NCBI GenBank assembly: GCA_013416435.1 | Contig: JACCEN010000010.1 | Span: 62,001-126,000 of the forward strand | Source: Alcaligenaceae bacterium | Lineage (GTDB): Bacteria > Pseudomonadota > Gammaproteobacteria > Burkholderiales > Burkholderiaceae_B | DNA: 64,000 nucleotides | Reading direction: 5' to 3' | Shown here: one piece after another, positions 60,277 to 64,000 of the stretch | How positions within the stretch are numbered: position 1 is the stretch's first letter | How the letters are laid out: each line of letters opens with the position of its first letter | Program-made: the position numbers and the translations under genes | Notes under the pieces: model-generated | Database searches by the model: none | The model's input: only the letters and a program-made list of their open reading frames with translations | Told to the model about the DNA's origin: nothing

Positions 60277-62238
60277 TTACTCCGCCCGCTCTCCCGCCAA
60301 GGCCTCTTCGGCTTCGGGCAGCATGGTCACCTTGGCCTGCACCTTCATCTCGCGCAGCACGGCTTGTTCTTCCGCCTTGCCCCAGGCCTGGGCCAATTGC
60401 GAGGACAAGGTCGCCTGCATGGACTCGTCGAGCTCGCCGGCCTTGCCGCCTTCAACACGCAGCACCACATAGCCTTGAGGCACGTTCACGCCCAGATACT
60501 GCGGCAGCTTTTCGCTGTCGATGGCCAGCGCCGCGTCGGTAATGGACTTGGTCAGGCCTTGGGGGTTCATGCGGCTGATGGCCAGGACCGAGCCGAATTT
60601 TTCGGGCGCGTCGGACGAGGATTCCTTCTGGAAGCCGGCCAAGGCTTCCTCGCCGGCTTTCTGGCTTGCCGCCAGCGCGCGTTCCTGCACCAATAGCTCG
60701 CGGATATGATCCGAGACCTGGGCCAGCTCGGGCACATGCGCGGGAATGAGCCTCTCGACCCGGACCGCGACCATGGTATCGGGCGAGATCTCGATCACGC
60801 CCGAGTTTTGTTTTTCGGCCAGTGCTTGTGGCGAGAACAGTGCACGGCGCACGCGAACGTCGTCGAGTATGGCCGCATCCTCGCTGGCGGATGCCGCGTC
60901 GGCCGGGACCTGGTCCGAAGGCAGCAAGCGGTCGCGCGCGATGCCGGCGGCGGACTTGATCTTCAAGCCGAGTTCATCGGCGGCGGGCTGCAGGCTGGCC
61001 GGGTTGTCGTACACCAGACCGGTGAGTTTGCTGGCCATTTCCGCGAACCGATCGGCCCCGAGCTGACGCCGCACTTCGGATTCGACCTTGGCGCGGGCCT
61101 CGTCGAAGGACTCACCCTGCTCGCCCTGGACCTCGTTGGCATGGAAAACATGGAAACCGCCAGGCCCGTCGACCACGTCGGAGACGTCGCCCTTGCCCAG
61201 CGAGAAAATGATCTGGTCGAGGTTGGCGGGCCATGACCCCTTCGTGATCCAGCCAAGCCGCCCGCCGTCCTTGGCCGTACCGGCGTCCTGCGACTCGGCC
61301 TTGGCAAGCTCGGCAAAGGATGCGGGTTCGGCCTTTGCCTTCGCCGCGATTTCTTCGGCCTTGGCAAGAGCCTTCTTCCGTTCGTCGTCAGACGCGGTGG
61401 CCGCGACGCTGATCTGGATGTGGCTGACGTCGACCCGAGGCGGCTGCACATAGCGCGTCTTGTTCTGATCGTAATACCGCCGCAGGTCTTCTTCGCCGAC
61501 CGCAGGCAGATTCGCCATGGCCGCCGCTTCGTTCAGCAGCACATACTGGGCTTGGACCTGCTCCGGCAATTCGAGCGTCTGTTTGTTCTGCTCGTACCAT
61601 GACTTGATATCGTCTTCGCTGACTGCGACATCCTTTACATAGTCTTCGGCCGGAAAGGCCAAGAGCCTGACACTGCGTTCTTCGGTCAGGGATTTCCCGA
61701 CGAGCCCGACCACGGACGGCGGGACATTGGCGGTCAAGGCGACCGGGCCGAGCACGCGGTCCAGAGAGAGTTCTGCGCGCTGACCCTGTTCGAAGTCGCG
61801 GGTGGTCAAGCCAACCGATGCCAGAACCTGGTTATAGCGCGCTGGAGAGAACTGGCCGTTTTCCTGCAACTGCGGCATGGAGGAAATGGTCTGGCGCAAG
61901 ACGGCATCGGATACGCTGAAGCGCTCTTTGGTTGCGGTATTGACCAGCAGACGACGGTCGACCAGCGACTCCAGCAAGGCGCTGCGCGCTTCGCGGTTGT
62001 CGAGCACGGATGGATCGAATCCACCTTGGCTGTTCTGCTGCAATTGCTGCAACTGATTGCGGCGTGCCTGGTCGAAATCCTGCAAGGTCACGGCAGAATC
62101 GCCCACCTTTACGAGATCTTGATCGCCGGACACATAATTGGTGTAGCCGCTGACGCCGATCAGAACGAAGGACGGCAAAATCAGCACCAGCAGAATCAAT
62201 TGCATCAAACGCTGATGCGTGCGAATGAAATCGAACAT
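60277..62238 (-). CDS. ppiD: SurA-N domain peptidyl-prolyl isomerase, PpiD family
   Basis: This inner-membrane-anchored periplasmic chaperone helps outer-membrane and secreted proteins fold. In 653 residues there is one membrane helix near residues 12-32 (MQLILLVLILPSFVLIGVSG), the SurA_N region (about 35-170), and a parvulin domain near 265-365 (VDVSHIQISVAATASDDERK, DGGRLGWITKGSWPANLDQI, GPGGFHVFHANEV). A long helical C-terminal part follows. Length is normal. A 35-residue membrane ORF ends 3 nt upstream of its ATG. Confidence 0.93.
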   Translation of the reverse strand: MFDFIRTHQRLMQLILLVLILPSFVLIGVSGYTNYVSGDQDLVKVGDSAVTLQDFDQARRNQLQQLQQNSQGGFDPSVLDNREARSALLESLVDRRLLVNTATKERFSVSDAVLRQTISSMPQLQENGQFSPARYNQVLASVGLTTRDFEQGQRAELSLDRVLGPVALTANVPPSVVGLVGKSLTEERSVRLLAFPAEDYVKDVAVSEDDIKSWYEQNKQTLELPEQVQAQYVLLNEAAAMANLPAVGEEDLRRYYDQNKTRYVQPPRVDVSHIQISVAATASDDERKKALAKAEEIAAKAKAEPASFAELAKAESQDAGTAKDGGRLGWITKGSWPANLDQIIFSLGKGDVSDVVDGPGGFHVFHANEVQGEQGESFDEARAKVESEVRRQLGADRFAEMASKLTGLVYDNPASLQPAADELGLKIKSAAGIARDRLLPSDQVPADAASASEDAAILDDVRVRRALFSPQALAEKQNSGVIEISPDTMVAVRVERLIPAHVPELAQVSDHIRELLVQERALAASQKAGEEALAGFQKESSSDAPEKFGSVLAISRMNPQGLTKSITDAALAIDSEKLPQYLGVNVPQGYVVLRVEGGKAGELDESMQATLSSQLAQAWGKAEEQAVLREMKVQAKVTMLPEAEEALAGERAE

Positions 62239-62241
62239 TAA

Positions 62242-62349
62242 TCACTCACTGACACGCAGCCCCGGACGGAACTGCGCGACGGTTGAATCAAAAAAGGCGA
62301 TAAGAATCGCCAAGATTACAAAGAACGCGAGTAGAACACGAAATTTCAT
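62242..62349 (-). CDS. Possible small single-span membrane protein, 35 residues
   Basis: The frame MKFRVLLAFFVILAILIAFF continues DSTVAQFRPGLRVSE to TGA, ending 3 nt before the ppiD ATG. GGTGG lies 8 nt upstream of its start. It has a positive N-terminus, one hydrophobic helix of about 17 residues, and a short polar tail, so N-in topology is expected. The tight spacing to ppiD suggests translational coupling or a leader role. I know of no named homologue; a chance ORF cannot be ruled out. Confidence 0.5.
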   Translation of the reverse strand: MKFRVLLAFFVILAILIAFFDSTVAQFRPGLRVSE

Positions 62350-62459
62350 GGAGTTTACCACCACACTTGCCTGATTTTTCAGTGTCTTCAGGTCACGCTA
62401 TAAAATACGGGGCAGCCCTCCGCAGGACGCTGCGCCCCTCATATCCGATTCGACAAGCC

Positions 62460-63224
62460 ATGCCCCATACGCATTCTTCCTGGCCCTACCCCAAACTGAT
62501 CGCCCATCGCGGCGCCGGCCGCTTCGCCCCGGAAAACACGCTGGCCTCCATTCGTCTGGGCGCGTCGTACGGCTTTCGCATGATGGAGTACGACGTCAAG
62601 CTCAGCCGGGACGGTGTCGCCGTCCTGCTGCACGACGACACCGTCGATCGCAGCTCCAACGGGCAAGGGCCGGCGGCAGATAAAACGCTGGCCGAGCTTT
62701 CCAGGCTGGATTTCGGCCTATGGCACTCGGTGGCCTATGCCGGCGAACCCATACCGACACTGCACGCCATTGCCGCCTACACGCTGGCCAATGGCATACA
62801 CAGCAATATCGAGATCAAGCCGCATCCCGGTCTGGAAGCGGAAACCGGCAGGCAGGTCGCGCTGCTGGCGCGCCAGCTCTGGGCCGGCGCCGCGCTCCCC
62901 CCACTGCTTTCCTCGTTTTCCGAAGCGGCCTTGCAGGCAGCACTCGAAGCAGCGCCCGAGCTTCCTCGCGCGCTGCTGATCGAAAAGGAAGTCCCGCAAG
63001 ACTGGCCGGAACGTGTCAAACGGCTGCAATGCCTGGGCTTGAATCTGAACCACAAGTACACTGGAAAAGCCTTGGTCGAACAGATCAAGGCGGCAGGCCT
63101 CACGCTCGCGATCTGGACCGTCAACGACATCGCGCGCGCCAAAGAACTTATCGACTGGGGCTGCGACGCCATCGTCACCGACGAAGTCGCCACCCTCAAC
63201 CCCGAGTGGGCCGCATCGCTCTGA
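62460..63224 (+). CDS. ugpQ: Glycerophosphodiester phosphodiesterase
   Basis: The enzyme splits glycerophosphodiesters into glycerol 3-phosphate and alcohols. From the ATG at 62460 there are 254 residues. KLIAHRGAGRFAPENTLASI carries the catalytic His-Arg and Glu, FRMMEYDVKLSRDGVAVLLH the Glu-x-Asp and second His, and IHSNIEIKPHPG the Glu-x-Lys motif. No signal peptide is seen, so it should be cytosolic, as UgpQ. An upstream ATG at 62367 would add unrelated residues. It is divergent from ppiD, and no ugp transporter genes are near. Confidence 0.92.
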   Translation: MPHTHSSWPYPKLIAHRGAGRFAPENTLASIRLGASYGFRMMEYDVKLSRDGVAVLLHDDTVDRSSNGQGPAADKTLAELSRLDFGLWHSVAYAGEPIPTLHAIAAYTLANGIHSNIEIKPHPGLEAETGRQVALLARQLWAGAALPPLLSSFSEAALQAALEAAPELPRALLIEKEVPQDWPERVKRLQCLGLNLNHKYTGKALVEQIKAAGLTLAIWTVNDIARAKELIDWGCDAIVTDEVATLNPEWAASL

Positions 63225-63264
63225 TCGCCTCGCCGTGTTACTGGTTTTTATTTAGGGAATTCTT

Positions 63265-64000
63265 TTGTTCAGCTACCGACATGCCTTTCACGCAGGCAAC
63301 CACGCCGACGTCCTGAAGCACGCCGTCTTCGTGCATATTCTGGACCACTACAATCGCAAGGATGCGGCCTATTGGGTCATCGACACCCACGCCGGCGCGG
63401 GGCTATACGACCTTCGCAGCGAATGGGCGCTCAAGAACGGCGAATTCGCCGACGGCCTGGACCGCTTGCTGGGTGCGGACCCGATGCCGCCGCTGATCGA
63501 ACGCTATCTTGAAGAAGTCGAGCATTTCAACCCCGACGGCATTGCCAACTTCTACCCCGGCTCGCCCTGGCTGGCGCTGCGTGCCCTGCGGCCGCAGGAC
63601 CGCCTGCGCCTGTTTGAAATGCATCCATCCGAGGCAGAGGTGCTCAGGCGCAATCTGCAGTCCCAGGGGCGCGGCGCCTTGCGGCAAACCACCATCTACG
63701 AGGCGGACGGCTTTGAAGGCCTGAAGAGCCAATTGCCACCGACACCCCGGCGCGGAGTCGTCATCATTGATCCTTCTTATGAAGACAAGAAAGATTACCG
63801 AAAAACGCTGCAATCCATCGACGACGGCCTGAAACGATTCGCCACCGGCTGCTTCATCGTCTGGTATCCGCTGGTCCAGCGCCGGGAAGTGCAAGAAATG
63901 CTGCGCTCGCTGGAGCGCCTGAAGACGCCCTGGCTGAATGCCTCGCTGACTGTGCGCAAGCCGGCGCGCGACGGCTTTGGGCTGCACGGCAGCGGCATGT
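63265..64000 (+). CDS. rlmJ: 23S rRNA (adenine(2030)-N(6))-methyltransferase, cut by the right edge
   Basis: RlmJ methylates A2030 of 23S rRNA. The start is TTG at 63265, with AGGGAA 6-8 nt upstream, giving (M)FSYRHAFHAGNHADVLKHAV, which aligns with the conserved N-terminus of the family. About 245 residues are visible. WVIDTHAGAGLYDL is the SAM site, RLFEMHPSEAEVL follows, and GVVIIDPSYEDKKDYRKTLQ holds the catalytic DPxY block (Ser in place of the usual second Pro). The end, VRKPARDGFGLHGSGM, is near the natural C-terminus, so only about 35 residues are missing. Confidence 0.93.
   Translation, partial: MFSYRHAFHAGNHADVLKHAVFVHILDHYNRKDAAYWVIDTHAGAGLYDLRSEWALKNGEFADGLDRLLGADPMPPLIERYLEEVEHFNPDGIANFYPGSPWLALRALRPQDRLRLFEMHPSEAEVLRRNLQSQGRGALRQTTIYEADGFEGLKSQLPPTPRRGVVIIDPSYEDKKDYRKTLQSIDDGLKRFATGCFIVWYPLVQRREVQEMLRSLERLKTPWLNASLTVRKPARDGFGLHGSGM

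Overview
The window is a GC-rich stretch of ordinary chromosome from a betaproteobacterium, most likely Burkholderiales, family Alcaligenaceae (Bordetella/Achromobacter/Pusillimonas group). This rests on the order dxr-cdsA-uppS-frr-pyrH-tsf-rpsB / map-glnD, on an E3 subunit with its own lipoyl domain beside aceE and aceF, on folC-SPOR-cvpA-purF, and on gmk-rpoZ-spoT. The genus cannot be fixed from the sequence alone. I see no phage, transposase, integron, CRISPR array, rRNA or tRNA. Coding density is high and no gene-free stretch exceeds 300 bases.

Layout. 1-5300 (minus): isoprenoid, lipid and translation genes dxr (cut by the window edge), cdsA, uppS, frr, pyrH, tsf, rpsB. 5490-10116 (plus): map, glnD, a MarC-family membrane protein, dsbB. 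10286-14565 (minus): purF, cvpA, SPOR protein, folC. 14659-20896 (minus): the pyruvate dehydrogenase operon aceE-aceF-lpdA. Divergent from it, 21158-27209 (plus): a PAS histidine kinase, a FixJ-type regulator, folD, prlC and a SCO1/SenC protein. 27353-30113 (minus): an Lpd-like flavoprotein, a nitroreductase and pdxJ. 30246-36205 (minus): a complete RND efflux pump. 36439-40569: a BON lipoprotein, a glycine-rich membrane protein and the ybhP-clsB-ybhN lipid cluster. 40725-43476 (minus): an ABC importer of the TrpXYZ type. 43638-49967: a spermidine-synthase-like protein, a 47-residue protein, xth, a methyltransferase, an unknown 118-residue protein, gmk, rpoZ, spoT. 49974-51889 (minus): azlD, azlC and an M23 peptidase. 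52082-58721: a fused 5-oxoprolinase-type hydantoinase divergent from a DctPQM TRAP transporter. 58790-64000: a LolD-like ATPase divergent from tesA, ppiD with a 35-residue membrane ORF in front, a glycerophosphodiesterase, and rlmJ (cut by the window edge).

The most unusual feature is a family of dispersed palindromic repeats. The unit is GGGGTCAGACCCC, a linker of about 4 nt, then the reverse complement GGGGTCTGACCCC. I count 26 full units and several half units in 11 clusters. Every cluster lies within about 14 nt of a stop codon or overlaps it. All five convergent gaps with room for a cluster carry one, and none of the seven divergent regions does. Gene ends with an ordinary hairpin (tsf/pyrH, lpdA, the ABC binding protein, the 47-residue ORF, the gene before gmk) lack the repeat. 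In five genes the repeat supplies the C-terminal residues, in three different frames. The family behaves like a 3'-end-targeted REP/BIME-type element that may act as a bidirectional terminator or mRNA 3' end; I do not recognise it as a named family.

Functional links worth noting are the TRAP transporter beside an oxoprolinase-type enzyme (a possible pyroglutamate uptake and use module), the two-component system between the pyruvate dehydrogenase operon and folD, and the conserved envelope and lipid clusters (cdsA/uppS, ybhP-clsB-ybhN, ppiD, SPOR, M23).
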